Under the pieces are notes generated by a model that did not search any database, was not told the origin of the DNA, and saw only the letters and a program-made list of their open reading frames with translations. A DNA stretch of 64,000 bases. It comes from Pseudopedobacter sp037968815 (GTDB taxonomy: Bacteria; Bacteroidota; Bacteroidia; Sphingobacteriales; Sphingobacteriaceae). The position numbers and the translations under genes are program-made. Of this stretch, positions 1 through 8,619 are shown in pieces (positions within the stretch are counted from its first letter, which is position 1; each line of letters opens with the position of its first letter). The stretch spans positions 283,349 through 347,348 of the forward strand of contig JBBKWF010000002.1 of assembly GCA_037968815.1 (NCBI GenBank). Reading direction: 5' to 3'.

Positions 1-304
1 ACCTACTGATAGTGTTTTAAAAATCCCTTTAGCACATGGCGAAGGTAATTTTTACGCTAGTGCTGATGAGCTTAAAAGAATAAACGATAACGATCAAGTA
101 CTTTTTAGGTATTGTGATGAAAACGGAATTATCAGCCCAGAGGCAAATCCTAATGGTTCATTAGAGAATATTGCAGGTGTTTGTAACGCAAACAGAAATG
201 TTTTCGGGATGATGCCACACCCAGAAAGAGCAGCAGATGCAATTTTAGGAAATGAGGACGGTTTAGTGATATTTGAATCTATTTTAGGAATGGTTAATGC
301 CTAA
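1..304 (+). CDS. purQ: Phosphoribosylformylglycinamidine synthase subunit PurQ, 3' end
   Basis: This is the C-terminal ~100 residues of a protein that begins before the window; the reading frame starts at base 2 and stops with TAA at 302-304. It contains the segment GMMPHPERAAD, typical of the glutaminase subunit of FGAM synthase in purine biosynthesis, in which the His and Glu of HPER belong to the class I amidotransferase triad. LAHGEGNFYA upstream is also typical of the family. The stop overlaps the coaX start by 8 bases, so the two are probably co-transcribed. Bacteroidota often carry PurL and PurQ as one large fusion, and the visible part cannot tell a free PurQ from the end of such a fusion. 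Confidence 0.85.
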   Translation, partial: PTDSVLKIPLAHGEGNFYASADELKRINDNDQVLFRYCDENGIISPEANPNGSLENIAGVCNANRNVFGMMPHPERAADAILGNEDGLVIFESILGMVNA

Positions 305-1046
305 TTTGGTTATTGATATTGGCAACTCTTTTGTAAAGCTTGCTGTTTTTGATGAAAACAATATTGTTTATAATCATACCACGCCAGCAATTACAACAGA
401 TTTTATTAGTCATTTAATCAAAACCAAAAAGGTAAATCAGCTAATAGTATCATCAGTAAAGAAAGATATTGGTTTTGATGAAGCGGTTATCGCAAGCCAA
501 GTCAATTACATTAAGTTTACTGCACACACAAAAAGCCCAATAAAAAATAAATACCAAACGCCAGAGAGTTTAGGATTAGATAGACTAGCTGTGGTAATTG
601 GTGCAAATTACATATACCCAAACCAAGCTGTTTTAGTAATTGACGCAGGTACTTGTATTACTTATGACAGTATAAACTCCGAGAAAGAATATTTTGGAGG
701 CAGTATTTCGCCAGGTATAAAAATGCGTTTTGATGCTATGCATCATTTTACATCAAAATTGCCTCAGCTTAATTTTGATTCGAGCTTTAACAAAAACTCT
801 GGTACAAACAGTAACGAAGCTATAAGTTCTGGAGCAATAAATGGTAGCGTTTACGAAGCAGAAGGCTTTATAAAAGTGTTTTTAGAAACACATAAAAACG
901 GAAGAATTATACTATGTGGAGGTGATTCGTCGTTTTTTGATACAAAGTTTAAAAACAGCATATTTGCAAACTTAATTTTACACGAGCCTAATTTGGTTTT
1001 AATAGGCTTAAACACGGTTGTTAACTATCAGCATGATCTTAAATAA
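297..1046 (+). CDS. coaX: Type III pantothenate kinase
   Basis: CoaX phosphorylates pantothenate, the first step of coenzyme A synthesis, in the cytoplasm. The 249-residue length is normal. The ASKHA-fold ATPase motifs are visible: DIGNSFVKLAVFD at the N-terminus (phosphate 1 loop), GLDRLAVVIGA around residue 94, VIDAGTCITYD around residue 114 (catalytic Asp region) and GGSISPGIKMRFDAM. The ATG at 297 overlaps the upstream purQ stop, and the end overlaps the next start, so purQ, coaX, the outer-membrane protein gene and lptC form a tight operon. Confidence 0.95.
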   Translation: MPNLVIDIGNSFVKLAVFDENNIVYNHTTPAITTDFISHLIKTKKVNQLIVSSVKKDIGFDEAVIASQVNYIKFTAHTKSPIKNKYQTPESLGLDRLAVVIGANYIYPNQAVLVIDAGTCITYDSINSEKEYFGGSISPGIKMRFDAMHHFTSKLPQLNFDSSFNKNSGTNSNEAISSGAINGSVYEAEGFIKVFLETHKNGRIILCGGDSSFFDTKFKNSIFANLILHEPNLVLIGLNTVVNYQHDLK

Positions 1047-2322
1047 AAAATATTTCCTTGCATTTACAGTTTTATTTGCAATTACCTGTAATGCAATGGC
1101 GCAATCAACCATCAACTCGCCATACTCAAAATACGGAGTTGGTAACTTAAAAGGTAGCTTTTTGCCTCAACAAAGAGCATTAGGTAATTTAGGTTATGGT
1201 ATTAGCAGTGTTGGTGCTTATCAAAATTTAAATATCTCTAACCCAGCATCATACTCAAACATACGTTTGACAGTATTTGATATTGGCGCTAGTACTTTCA
1301 ATCAAAGCCTAAACAAAGGAAGCCTTTCTGAAAAAAGCTTTAACGCGTCATTAAGCCACTTGGTTATGGCTGTTCCTGTTTCAAAAAAATCAGCTTTAAG
1401 TTTCGGAATATTGCCTTATAGTAATTTAGGTTACGAGTTTAAAAACAGTACCGACATGGTTGATACTTTTTCGGTAGATCATATTTACTCTGGCGAAGGA
1501 GGTTTAACTAAAGCATATTTAGGTTACGGAGTAGCGTTAAACAAGAACTTTAGTGTGGGTGTTAATATGAGCTATATCTTTGGTAATTTAAAAGAGATAA
1601 AAGCTACAGAGTTTTCACAATATGTGGGCTTCCTGAACTCTAAAACAGTGAACAATAATGCTGTTGGTGGGTTAAATTTTGATTTTGGTACTCAATACAC
1701 TGCTCTTTTAACCAAAAACACAAAATTAACTATAGGCTATACCGGTGGTGTTAAAACAAATTTAAGTACTACGTACTCTCAGCTTTCAACTCGCTACTCT
1801 AGTAGTGTTGATGCTGACTATAGAGCAGATACAACTTCTTTTACAAATGAAGTTAAAGGCAGTTTAACTTTGCCGGCAAATCATAATTTTGGTTTCAGTA
1901 TTGAGCGTCAAAATAAATGGTTGGTAGGTGCAGATTTACGCTTGGCTAATTGGTCTGATTTTAATAAAACTGGTTCAGCTGATAATTTGAATGATAGCTG
2001 GGGCTTTTCTGTTGGTGGACAAATTACACCGAATGTAAATGCAGTAACTAACTACTTAAAATTAATTGACTATCGCGTTGGGTTTAGTTACGATAAAACG
2101 TACTTAAACTTACAGAGTCAAGATATCAATGTAAAAGCAATAAACTTTGGTTTTGGCTTCCCTTTAATTTCTGGCAGAAATGCTTTTTATAAAGTTAATT
2201 TTGCTACAGAAATAGGTTCTAGAGGAACACTGACTAATAATTTGGTAAAAGAAAATTTTCTTAATTTTCACTTAGGCTTTACCATCAACGATAAGTGGTT
2301 CCAAAAATATAAATACGATTAA
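1033..2322 (+). CDS. Outer-membrane beta-barrel protein of unknown function
   Basis: The protein starts with a clear Sec signal peptide (MILNKKYFLAFTVLF then AMAQ) followed by about 405 residues of alternating aromatic and glycine-rich strands that end in the aromatic-rich tail WFQKYKYD. This pattern fits an outer-membrane barrel of FadL/OMPP1 style. The open frame extends to a TTG at 1018, but the ATG at 1033 places the signal peptide correctly and was chosen. It overlaps coaX by 14 bases and is followed 5 bases later by lptC, so it may be linked to envelope or LPS assembly. That link is inferred from position only; no catalytic motif was seen. Confidence 0.75.
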   Translation: MILNKKYFLAFTVLFAITCNAMAQSTINSPYSKYGVGNLKGSFLPQQRALGNLGYGISSVGAYQNLNISNPASYSNIRLTVFDIGASTFNQSLNKGSLSEKSFNASLSHLVMAVPVSKKSALSFGILPYSNLGYEFKNSTDMVDTFSVDHIYSGEGGLTKAYLGYGVALNKNFSVGVNMSYIFGNLKEIKATEFSQYVGFLNSKTVNNNAVGGLNFDFGTQYTALLTKNTKLTIGYTGGVKTNLSTTYSQLSTRYSSSVDADYRADTTSFTNEVKGSLTLPANHNFGFSIERQNKWLVGADLRLANWSDFNKTGSADNLNDSWGFSVGGQITPNVNAVTNYLKLIDYRVGFSYDKTYLNLQSQDINVKAINFGFGFPLISGRNAFYKVNFATEIGSRGTLTNNLVKENFLNFHLGFTINDKWFQKYKYD

Positions 2323-2327
2323 TACTC

Positions 2328-2891
2328 ATGAAGTTTAAACTTCTTTTTCACGGTTTTCTGTTTTTCTGTTTTATTTTAGCCTCTTGTGCCGGAAATGATC
2401 TTAAAAAAGTGAAGGAAATTGAGTTGAAGCAGAAGGAAGATATAGAAATTACAAAGGGTGCAGAAATCATCTATAGCGATTCGGCATACGTAAAAGCAAA
2501 GTTAACTACGCCCATCCTATACAATCATAAAACCAAAGACCCTTATTACGAAATGCCGAAAGGTATTAAAGTGATTTTCTTTGATAGAAACCTCAAGCAA
2601 ACTAGCACAGTTGTATCAGATTACGCAATACGTAAAGAAAACCAACGTATTGTTGAGCTCAGAAAAAACGTAGTAGCAACTAACGCCGAGGGAAAAACTT
2701 TTAAGTCTGATGAATTAATTTGGGATGAAAACTTGAAGCGTTTTTACTCTAACAAGTTGGTAACCATAAACACCGACGGAAACTTAATTACTGGCCCCGG
2801 TTTTTGGTCCAATGAAGATTTTTCTTATTACGAAATCAAACAAGGTTCTGGAACTTTCAACTTTAAAGGCGATGCTTTAAGTGAAGAATAA
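2328..2891 (+). CDS. lptC: LPS export protein LptC, lipoprotein form
   Basis: LptC is the bitopic or lipid-anchored periplasmic component that passes LPS from LptBFG to LptA. Here residues 1-20 form a lipoprotein signal with lipobox LASC (Cys20). The rest is the beta-jelly-roll LptC/DUF1239 domain, recognised from the series SDSAYVKAKLTTPILY, FFDRNLKQTSTVVSDYA and IVELRKNVVATNAEGK. A length of 187 residues is typical. It is the last gene of the purQ-coaX operon and meets dapF tail to tail. Confidence 0.88.
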   Translation: MKFKLLFHGFLFFCFILASCAGNDLKKVKEIELKQKEDIEITKGAEIIYSDSAYVKAKLTTPILYNHKTKDPYYEMPKGIKVIFFDRNLKQTSTVVSDYAIRKENQRIVELRKNVVATNAEGKTFKSDELIWDENLKRFYSNKLVTINTDGNLITGPGFWSNEDFSYYEIKQGSGTFNFKGDALSEE

Positions 2892-2988
2892 TAAAGCTCC
2901 TATTAAGGTGTTTTTACACTCCGAAAACTTACCCGTAGAAAACCTATTTACTAATTAAAGTCGTTTATACCGTTAAAGCTTTTTTTTA

Positions 2989-3783
2989 TTAAAAAGCAAT
3001 TTCCCCTTTAAACGCCTGCTTAGCCGGTCCTTCTAAGAATATATCAGTAAACACCTTTCCGTCAAAATTAAACTTGATGTTTAAGTCGCCTCCTAAAACT
3101 TTAATAGGTGTTTCAATTTTTCCGGTGTTTCCATTAGCATAAGCATTGGCCAATGCAACAGCAGTTACTCCCGTTCCACAAGCAAAGGTCTCATCTTCTA
3201 CTCCACGCTCATAAGTACGCACAAATAAATGATCAGTTTTGGTTTCTACAAAGTTGATATTGATCCCTTTTTCTTTGTAAGTAGGGTTATATCTAATTGC
3301 TCTGCCTTCAGCAAAAACATCTTTATCGGCAACTTGCGTATCAAATTTTACATAATGAGGCGAACCCGTATCTAAAACAAAGTCATTTCCGTCTTTTTCA
3401 ATATTGGCTACATCAATCATTTGTAAACTTACCCACTCGCCCGAATCAGCTATGCTTGCATAGTGCGGGCCGTCTACAGCAATAAACGTTGTTTCTGTGT
3501 TAATTACGCCCAAAAACTTCGCAAAGGCAACAATACATCTTCCACCGTTTCCGCACATACTGCTGGGGTTTCCATCAGCATTATAATAAACCATTTTAAA
3601 ATCAAAGCCATTGGCAGGCTCTAAAAACATAATACCATCACCCCCAACACCAAACCTTCTGTCGCAAATCTTAGCAAGCTTTCCTGGGTTATTGTGTTGG
3701 TATGCTAAATCACGGTTGTCAACCATAATAAAGTCGTTTCCAGCACCTTGATATTTGTAAAATGGTAATTGTTGTACAGCCAT
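2989..3783 (-). CDS. dapF: Diaminopimelate epimerase
   Basis: DapF interconverts LL- and meso-diaminopimelate in the lysine and peptidoglycan precursor pathway, using two cysteines as acid/base. Both are present: Cys77 in SSMCGNGGRC and Cys202 in FACGTGVTA. The 264-residue length and the N-terminal YQGAGNDFIMVDN (substrate loop) fit the family. The gene stands alone on the minus strand, convergent with lptC and divergent from the Deg protease gene; the 205-base divergent spacer probably holds promoters for both. Confidence 0.96.
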   Translation of the reverse strand: MAVQQLPFYKYQGAGNDFIMVDNRDLAYQHNNPGKLAKICDRRFGVGGDGIMFLEPANGFDFKMVYYNADGNPSSMCGNGGRCIVAFAKFLGVINTETTFIAVDGPHYASIADSGEWVSLQMIDVANIEKDGNDFVLDTGSPHYVKFDTQVADKDVFAEGRAIRYNPTYKEKGININFVETKTDHLFVRTYERGVEDETFACGTGVTAVALANAYANGNTGKIETPIKVLGGDLNIKFNFDGKVFTDIFLEGPAKQAFKGEIAF

Positions 3784-3874
3784 GGCACAAAAATGAATAA
3801 ATTACATCGTTTAAGCAATTTCTTATGCTCGGGATTACACTTTTGTGATGATTGCTTGAGTGAAAGTTAACTCT

Positions 3875-3902
3875 CTGTTAAAAGTTTAACAATTTTTAAC
3901 AG
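3875..3902. promoter_or_regulatory. Inverted repeat upstream of the Deg protease promoter
   Basis: CTGTTAAAA (3875-3883) and TTTTAACAG (3894-3902) are perfect 9-base inverted arms separated by 10 bases. Two further GTTAA-type half sites lie beside or within it. It sits about 20 bases upstream of the predicted -33 element, in the dapF/deg divergent spacer, and lacks the T-run expected of a terminator. A protein-binding operator is the simplest reading; the binding factor is unknown. Confidence 0.4.
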
Positions 3903-3921
3903 TAAAACAAGCAACAAGCAC

Positions 3922-3953
3922 TTGCAAAAAGCGTCTTAATGGTGTTATTTTTG
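3922..3953 (+). promoter_or_regulatory. Predicted Bacteroidota-type promoter for the Deg protease gene
   Basis: TATTTTTG at 3946-3953 matches the Bacteroidota -7 consensus TAnnTTTG, and a TTG at 3922-3924 lies 21 bases upstream, within the usual range for the -33 element. The implied transcript start is about 25-30 bases before the ATG at 3989. Confidence 0.6.
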
Positions 3954-3988
3954 ATAAGTCAATAATTATAATATCAAATCCAAAGAAT

Positions 3989-5530
3989 ATGAATAGTAAT
4001 ATGAAGAAAGTAGGGTTTACTTTACTAACCGCATTTGTTGGAGGTGCAGTTGCAATTGGCGCCTACAAATTATTAGAGCCTAATACACTTTCAGGTTTAA
4101 GTTTAGCCGAAAGACAAAAGGTTTATTTTACAAACAACCCATCAGAAATAACTGCATCAACGGGTGCTATAGATTTTACACAAGCGGCGGCTTCGGTTTC
4201 TCCGGGCGTTGTTCATGTTAGAACAACTTATAGTCGCTCAAAAGGTCAGGCACAAAGCGGGAATGATCCTTTTGGCGATATGTTCGAAGATTTTTTTGGG
4301 AGAAGAGGACAACGTTCTCCGCAACAACAAAACAGACCTGCCCCAATGGGCAAGGGGTCTGGCGTAATTGTTACTGGCGATGGTTACATCATGACAAATA
4401 ACCATGTTGTTGAAGATGCAGAAAAAATTGAGGTGATTCTATCTGATAAAAGAGTTTTAGAAGCTAAGGTCATCGGAAGAGATAAAAACACAGATTTAGC
4501 ATTGATAAAAATTAGTGCTTCTGATTTACCGATTGTAAAATTAGGAAACTCAGACGATGTTAGAATTGGCGAATGGGTTTTGGCGGTAGGTTATCCACTA
4601 ACCTTAGAATCAACAGTTACAGCGGGTATTGTGAGTGCAAAATCTCGTCAGATAGGAATTCTAACACCAGAAATAGACAGAAACACCTATGACCCATCAA
4701 ATCCACCAGCAAATACTTCAATAGAGTCTTTTATACAAACAGATGCTGTAATTAATAGAGGGAATAGTGGTGGCGCTTTAGTAAATACTCGTGGGGAGTT
4801 AATAGGAATTAACTCTGCAATTGCGTCACAGAGCGGAACTTATGAAGGTTATGGTTTTGCAATTCCGGTGAACCTTGCCAGAAAAGTGATGGATGATTTC
4901 TTAAAGTATGGCGAAGTTAAGCGTGGCTATATTGGTGTTACTTTCCAAGAGCTAGACGCGGATAGAGCCAAAGAATTGAAGTTAACGGAAATTGATGGTC
5001 TTTACGTAAATTCTACTTTAGACGGTGGAGCTGCAGAAAAAGCAGGAATCGAAAAAGGCGACATCATTAAAAAACTTGACGGACAGGAAATAGGTTCTTC
5101 TGCTCGTTTACAAGAAAAAGTGGGTACAATGCGCCCTGGTGATAAGTTAACTTTGACTGTTTTACGTGACGGAAAACTGAAAGACTTTAAGCTTACGTTA
5201 AAGGGAGATGAAGGTAATAAGTTAGCGAATAATGGTAAAGAAGTTACAGAGGTGGTTAACAGCTTAGGTGCTACTTTTTCTCCATTAACAGATGCTGCAA
5301 AGAAAAAATACGGTGTTAACTCTGGAGTTGTAGTAACTAGCGTTTCGCCGGGAAAAGTTTTCGATATGTACGATATGCCAAAAGGAACCGTGATTACAAG
5401 TATCAACGGAAGAGGGGTAAACAACAATGACCAAGTTATTGCTGCATTAAAGCAAGACAGTAAAATGGTTTCACTTCAAGGCTTTGTGCCCGACGGAAGT
5501 AGGTTTAGAGTCACATTCCCTGCAAAATAA
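3989..5530 (+). CDS. Deg/HtrA-type serine protease with two PDZ domains
   Basis: This is a periplasmic quality-control protease. The N-terminus (MKKVGFTLLTAFVGGAVAIGA) is a signal sequence or uncleaved anchor. A trypsin-like domain spans roughly residues 55-300 with the triad His139 (NNHVVED), Asp169 (KNTDLALIK) and Ser260 (GNSGGALV). PDZ1 follows at about 310-405 (GYIGVTFQELDADRA) and a more divergent PDZ2 at the C-terminus. The 513-residue length fits DegP/DegQ. Starts at 3989 or 4001 are both possible. It is monocistronic: its own promoter lies upstream and a strong terminator follows. Whether it acts as DegP, DegQ or DegS cannot be told from sequence. Confidence 0.93.
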   Translation: MNSNMKKVGFTLLTAFVGGAVAIGAYKLLEPNTLSGLSLAERQKVYFTNNPSEITASTGAIDFTQAAASVSPGVVHVRTTYSRSKGQAQSGNDPFGDMFEDFFGRRGQRSPQQQNRPAPMGKGSGVIVTGDGYIMTNNHVVEDAEKIEVILSDKRVLEAKVIGRDKNTDLALIKISASDLPIVKLGNSDDVRIGEWVLAVGYPLTLESTVTAGIVSAKSRQIGILTPEIDRNTYDPSNPPANTSIESFIQTDAVINRGNSGGALVNTRGELIGINSAIASQSGTYEGYGFAIPVNLARKVMDDFLKYGEVKRGYIGVTFQELDADRAKELKLTEIDGLYVNSTLDGGAAEKAGIEKGDIIKKLDGQEIGSSARLQEKVGTMRPGDKLTLTVLRDGKLKDFKLTLKGDEGNKLANNGKEVTEVVNSLGATFSPLTDAAKKKYGVNSGVVVTSVSPGKVFDMYDMPKGTVITSINGRGVNNNDQVIAALKQDSKMVSLQGFVPDGSRFRVTFPAK

Positions 5531-5548
5531 TATTTCCAAGTTTTATAT

Positions 5549-5582
5549 AAGCCCCGATAGATCAAGCTATCGGGGCTTTTTG
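5549..5582 (+). terminator. Intrinsic terminator after the Deg protease gene
   Basis: Perfect 12-base arms (5549-5560 and 5567-5578) around a 6-base loop, GC-rich (GCCCCGATAG), followed by a T-run. Confidence 0.9.
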
Positions 5583-5713
5583 TTTTAGTGAAATTGGTTG
5601 ATTATGATGATGGATAGTGTTCAGATAACACTTTGGACAAAAAAAGAATTACCCCGTGTGTTTTATTTAAAATGTTTCTAAATAGTTAATAGACTTTGTT
5701 TAATAACAGTTAA

Positions 5714-5747
5714 TTGCAATTAAATTGTCATATAATGGATACTTTTG
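5714..5747 (+). promoter_or_regulatory. Predicted promoter of the sdhCAB operon
   Basis: TACTTTTG at 5740-5747 matches TAnnTTTG. TTG at 5714-5716 gives a 23-base spacer, slightly long. The transcript would start about 25 bases before sdhC. Confidence 0.55.
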
Positions 5748-5780
5748 TAGCTGTAAAACCATTAAATACCAAAATAAATA

Positions 5781-6551
5781 ATGAGTAATTTTTCAAAAGC
5801 ATTTTCTTCAACACTCGGAAGGAAACTGATTATGAGTTTAACCGGTCTGTTTTTGTGTTCATTTTTGATTATTCATTTAATCGGAAATTTCCAACTTTTC
5901 AAAGACGACGACGGTTTAGCATTTAACCACTATGCGCACTTTATGACGCATTTCACTCCTATCAAGGTAGTTTCGTACTTATTGTACTCTTCAATTTTGA
6001 TACACACTATTTGGGCAATCATCATTACCAGAAAAAATAAGGCAGCTCGTCCAATAGCTTATGCCGTTAAACCAAAGGATGGTAGTATTTGGTCTTCTCG
6101 TAACATGGGGATATTAGGTACAATTGTTTTCGTTTTTATTGTAGTTCATATGAGCAATTTTTGGTACAAATATCACCAAGGATATACGCCATATATTGAG
6201 TATAAAACAGATTTAAAAACAGGAACCACCACAAGCAGAGCTTTAGATGCGGCAGAGTTTACACAATATACTGTTTACGTAGAAAACGGAGTTGAGATAA
6301 CCCAATCAGAAGATTTGTATAAAGAAGTAGCTAACGCTTTTCAGCAATGGTGGTTAGTAGCATTTTACCTACTAGCAATGGCGGCTTTAGCATTTCACTT
6401 AATTCATGGTTTCCAAAGTGCTTTTCAAACTTTGGGCTGGAACCATAAAAAGTATTTCCCGATAGCTAAGTTTTTAGGCGTATGGGGTTTCGGGCTGTTA
6501 GTTCCGATAGGCTTTGCTTTAATGCCATTATATTTTTTTCTGTGTAAATAA
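5781..6551 (+). CDS. sdhC: Succinate dehydrogenase/fumarate reductase cytochrome b subunit
   Basis: This is the membrane anchor of complex II, passing electrons from SdhB to menaquinone through haem b. At 256 residues it is the single-polypeptide, five-helix type used by Bacteroidota, which replaces separate SdhC and SdhD; hydrophobic helices are visible at about 17-37, 63-83, 110-130, 188-210 and 230-252. Several helix-borne histidines (for example in FLIIHLIGNF and FVFIVVHMSN) are candidate haem ligands. It is the first gene of sdhCAB, 53 bases before sdhA, with its own promoter. Confidence 0.92.
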   Translation: MSNFSKAFSSTLGRKLIMSLTGLFLCSFLIIHLIGNFQLFKDDDGLAFNHYAHFMTHFTPIKVVSYLLYSSILIHTIWAIIITRKNKAARPIAYAVKPKDGSIWSSRNMGILGTIVFVFIVVHMSNFWYKYHQGYTPYIEYKTDLKTGTTTSRALDAAEFTQYTVYVENGVEITQSEDLYKEVANAFQQWWLVAFYLLAMAALAFHLIHGFQSAFQTLGWNHKKYFPIAKFLGVWGFGLLVPIGFALMPLYFFLCK

Positions 6552-6604
6552 TAAAAAAACTTAGGCGTTTTTTAAATGCTTAGCTAATAAAAAATTAAGA
6601 TAAG

Positions 6605-8539
6605 ATGAAGTTAGATGCTAAAATTCCAGAAGGCCCATTAGCCGAGAAATGGAACAAACACAAATTCGATCTAAAACTGGTAAATCCTGCCAACAAGCGT
6701 AAATATGATGTAATTGTTGTGGGTACTGGTTTAGCTGGTGCTTCTGCAGCCGCATCATTAGCCGAATTAGGATATAATGTAAAAGCATTTTGTTTTCAAG
6801 ATAGCCCACGTAGGGCACACTCTATTGCTGCTCAAGGCGGAATCAATGCCGCAAAAAACTACCCTAATGATGGCGATTCTGTTCATCGTTTGTTTTACGA
6901 TACGATTAAAGGTGGCGATTACCGCTCAAGAGAAGGTAATGTTTACCGTTTAGCAGAAGTTTCTGTAAATATTATTGACCAATGTGTAGCACAAGGTGTT
7001 CCTTTTGCTCGCGAGTACGGTGGTTTATTAGATAACCGTTCTTTTGGTGGCGCACAGGTTTCAAGAACTTTTTACGCAAAAGGGCAAACTGGTCAGCAGT
7101 TATTATTAGGTGCGTATTCAGCTTTAAATCGTCAGATTGAGTTGGGTAAGGTTAAAATGTACACCCGTTCTGAAATGTTGGATGTAGTTGTTGTTGACGG
7201 AAAAGCACAAGGTATTGTAACACGTAACTTGGTAACTGGAGATGTTGATACACATTCTGGCCATGCGGTTTTACTTTGTACTGGTGGTTATGGTAATGTT
7301 TTTTACCTTTCTACAAATGCAATGGGTAGTAACGTAACTGCAGCTTGGAGAGCACATAAAAAAGGTGCTTATTTTGCTAACCCTTGTTATACACAAATTC
7401 ACCCAACTTGTATCCCAGTAACTGGTGATCATCAATCAAAACTGACTTTAATGTCAGAGTCTTTACGTAACGACGGTAGAGTTTGGGTGCCTAAAACGAT
7501 TGAGCTATCGCAGAAATTGCAAAAAGGAGAGCTTAAAGCAAAAGATATTAAAGAAGCGGATAGAGATTACTACTTAGAGCGTAAATATCCATCTTTCGGT
7601 AACTTGGTTCCACGTGATGTGGCTTCAAGAAATGCAAAACAAGTTTGTGATGCAGGCAGAGGAGTTGGTAAATCTGGTTTAGCCGTTTATCTTGATTTTG
7701 CAGATTCAATTGCAAGATTAGGTCAACCCGCAGTAGCTGCAAAATACGGTAACTTGTTTGATATGTATCGCCAGATTACTGATGAAAACCCTTACGAAGT
7801 ACCAATGCGTATTTACCCAGCGGTGCATTATACCATGGGTGGCCTTTGGGTTGATTATAACCTAATGACAAGCTTACCTGGTTTGTATTGTTTAGGAGAA
7901 GCAAACTTCTCTGACCACGGTGCAAACAGATTAGGTGCTTCTGCATTGATGCAAGGTTTGGCGGATGGTTACTTTGTAATCCCTTACACTGTCGGAGATT
8001 ACTTAGCCAACATTGGCCCTGCTCCTGTTGACGCTAGTCGTCCTGAGTTTGCAAAAGCGAAATCTGAAGTAGAAGAAAAAATCAAAACCTTATTATCTCT
8101 AAAAGGAACTAAAACCGTTGATGAGTACCACCGTGATTTAGGTCATATCATGTGGGAATATTGCGGAATGTCTCGTACCGAAGAGGGCTTAAGGAAAGCT
8201 AAAGGCTTAATTGCTGAGCTTAGAAACTCTTTCTGGAAAGATGTAATTGTGGTTGGTGAAAACGAAGAAGTTAATCAATCATTAGAAAAAGCAGGTAGAG
8301 TAGCAGATTTTATTGAACTAGGCGAACTGATGGTGGATGACGCACTTAACCGTGGCGAGTCTTGCGGTGGTCACTTCAGAGAAGAGTCTCAAACACCAGA
8401 AGGCGAAGCATTAAGAAAAGATGATGAATTTGCTTATGTAGCAGCTTGGGAGTTCAAGGGTATTAATATGCCATCAGCGCTTCATAAAGAAGAACTAATT
8501 TTTGAAAACGTTAAATTAACACAAAGAAGTTATAAGTAA
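6605..8539 (+). CDS. sdhA: Succinate dehydrogenase/fumarate reductase flavoprotein subunit
   Basis: SdhA oxidises succinate to fumarate in the TCA cycle. The Rossmann motif VVGTGLAGASAAASLAELG lies at about residues 38-56. His72 in RRAHSIAAQGG is the expected site of covalent FAD attachment. AVHYTMGGLWVD and GANRLGASALMQGLADGYF belong to the conserved active-site and FAD regions. The 644-residue length matches the Bacteroidota type. It lies between sdhC and sdhB; the 80-base spacer to sdhB contains a short repeat element. Confidence 0.97.
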   Translation: MKLDAKIPEGPLAEKWNKHKFDLKLVNPANKRKYDVIVVGTGLAGASAAASLAELGYNVKAFCFQDSPRRAHSIAAQGGINAAKNYPNDGDSVHRLFYDTIKGGDYRSREGNVYRLAEVSVNIIDQCVAQGVPFAREYGGLLDNRSFGGAQVSRTFYAKGQTGQQLLLGAYSALNRQIELGKVKMYTRSEMLDVVVVDGKAQGIVTRNLVTGDVDTHSGHAVLLCTGGYGNVFYLSTNAMGSNVTAAWRAHKKGAYFANPCYTQIHPTCIPVTGDHQSKLTLMSESLRNDGRVWVPKTIELSQKLQKGELKAKDIKEADRDYYLERKYPSFGNLVPRDVASRNAKQVCDAGRGVGKSGLAVYLDFADSIARLGQPAVAAKYGNLFDMYRQITDENPYEVPMRIYPAVHYTMGGLWVDYNLMTSLPGLYCLGEANFSDHGANRLGASALMQGLADGYFVIPYTVGDYLANIGPAPVDASRPEFAKAKSEVEEKIKTLLSLKGTKTVDEYHRDLGHIMWEYCGMSRTEEGLRKAKGLIAELRNSFWKDVIVVGENEEVNQSLEKAGRVADFIELGELMVDDALNRGESCGGHFREESQTPEGEALRKDDEFAYVAAWEFKGINMPSALHKEELIFENVKLTQRSYK

Positions 8540-8619
8540 GATGTGAGAGCTGAGATTTGAGAGGCTAGAAAACAGCAACGTCTCATATCTCATATCTCCT
8601 GTCTCAAATCTAAAATATT
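8540..8619. repeat. Short interspersed repeat between sdhA and sdhB
   Basis: The spacer is composed of TGAGA-rich and TCTCA-rich halves. AGATTTGAGA near its left side is the exact reverse complement of TCTCAAATCT near its right end, and TCTCATA is tandemly repeated inside. The whole can fold back as a hairpin. The style matches the element between nuoE and nuoF, so this is probably a dispersed genomic repeat family and not an sdh-specific control site. Confidence 0.65.

Noticed and set aside
1018..1032. TTG start for the outer-membrane protein gene
   Set aside because: The ATG at 1033 starts directly at the signal peptide; the extra residues only lengthen the n-region and deepen the overlap with coaX.
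5002..5427. 141-codon minus-strand frame inside the Deg protease gene
   Set aside because: Shadow of a well-supported gene; low-complexity Ser/Pro-rich translation without start context.
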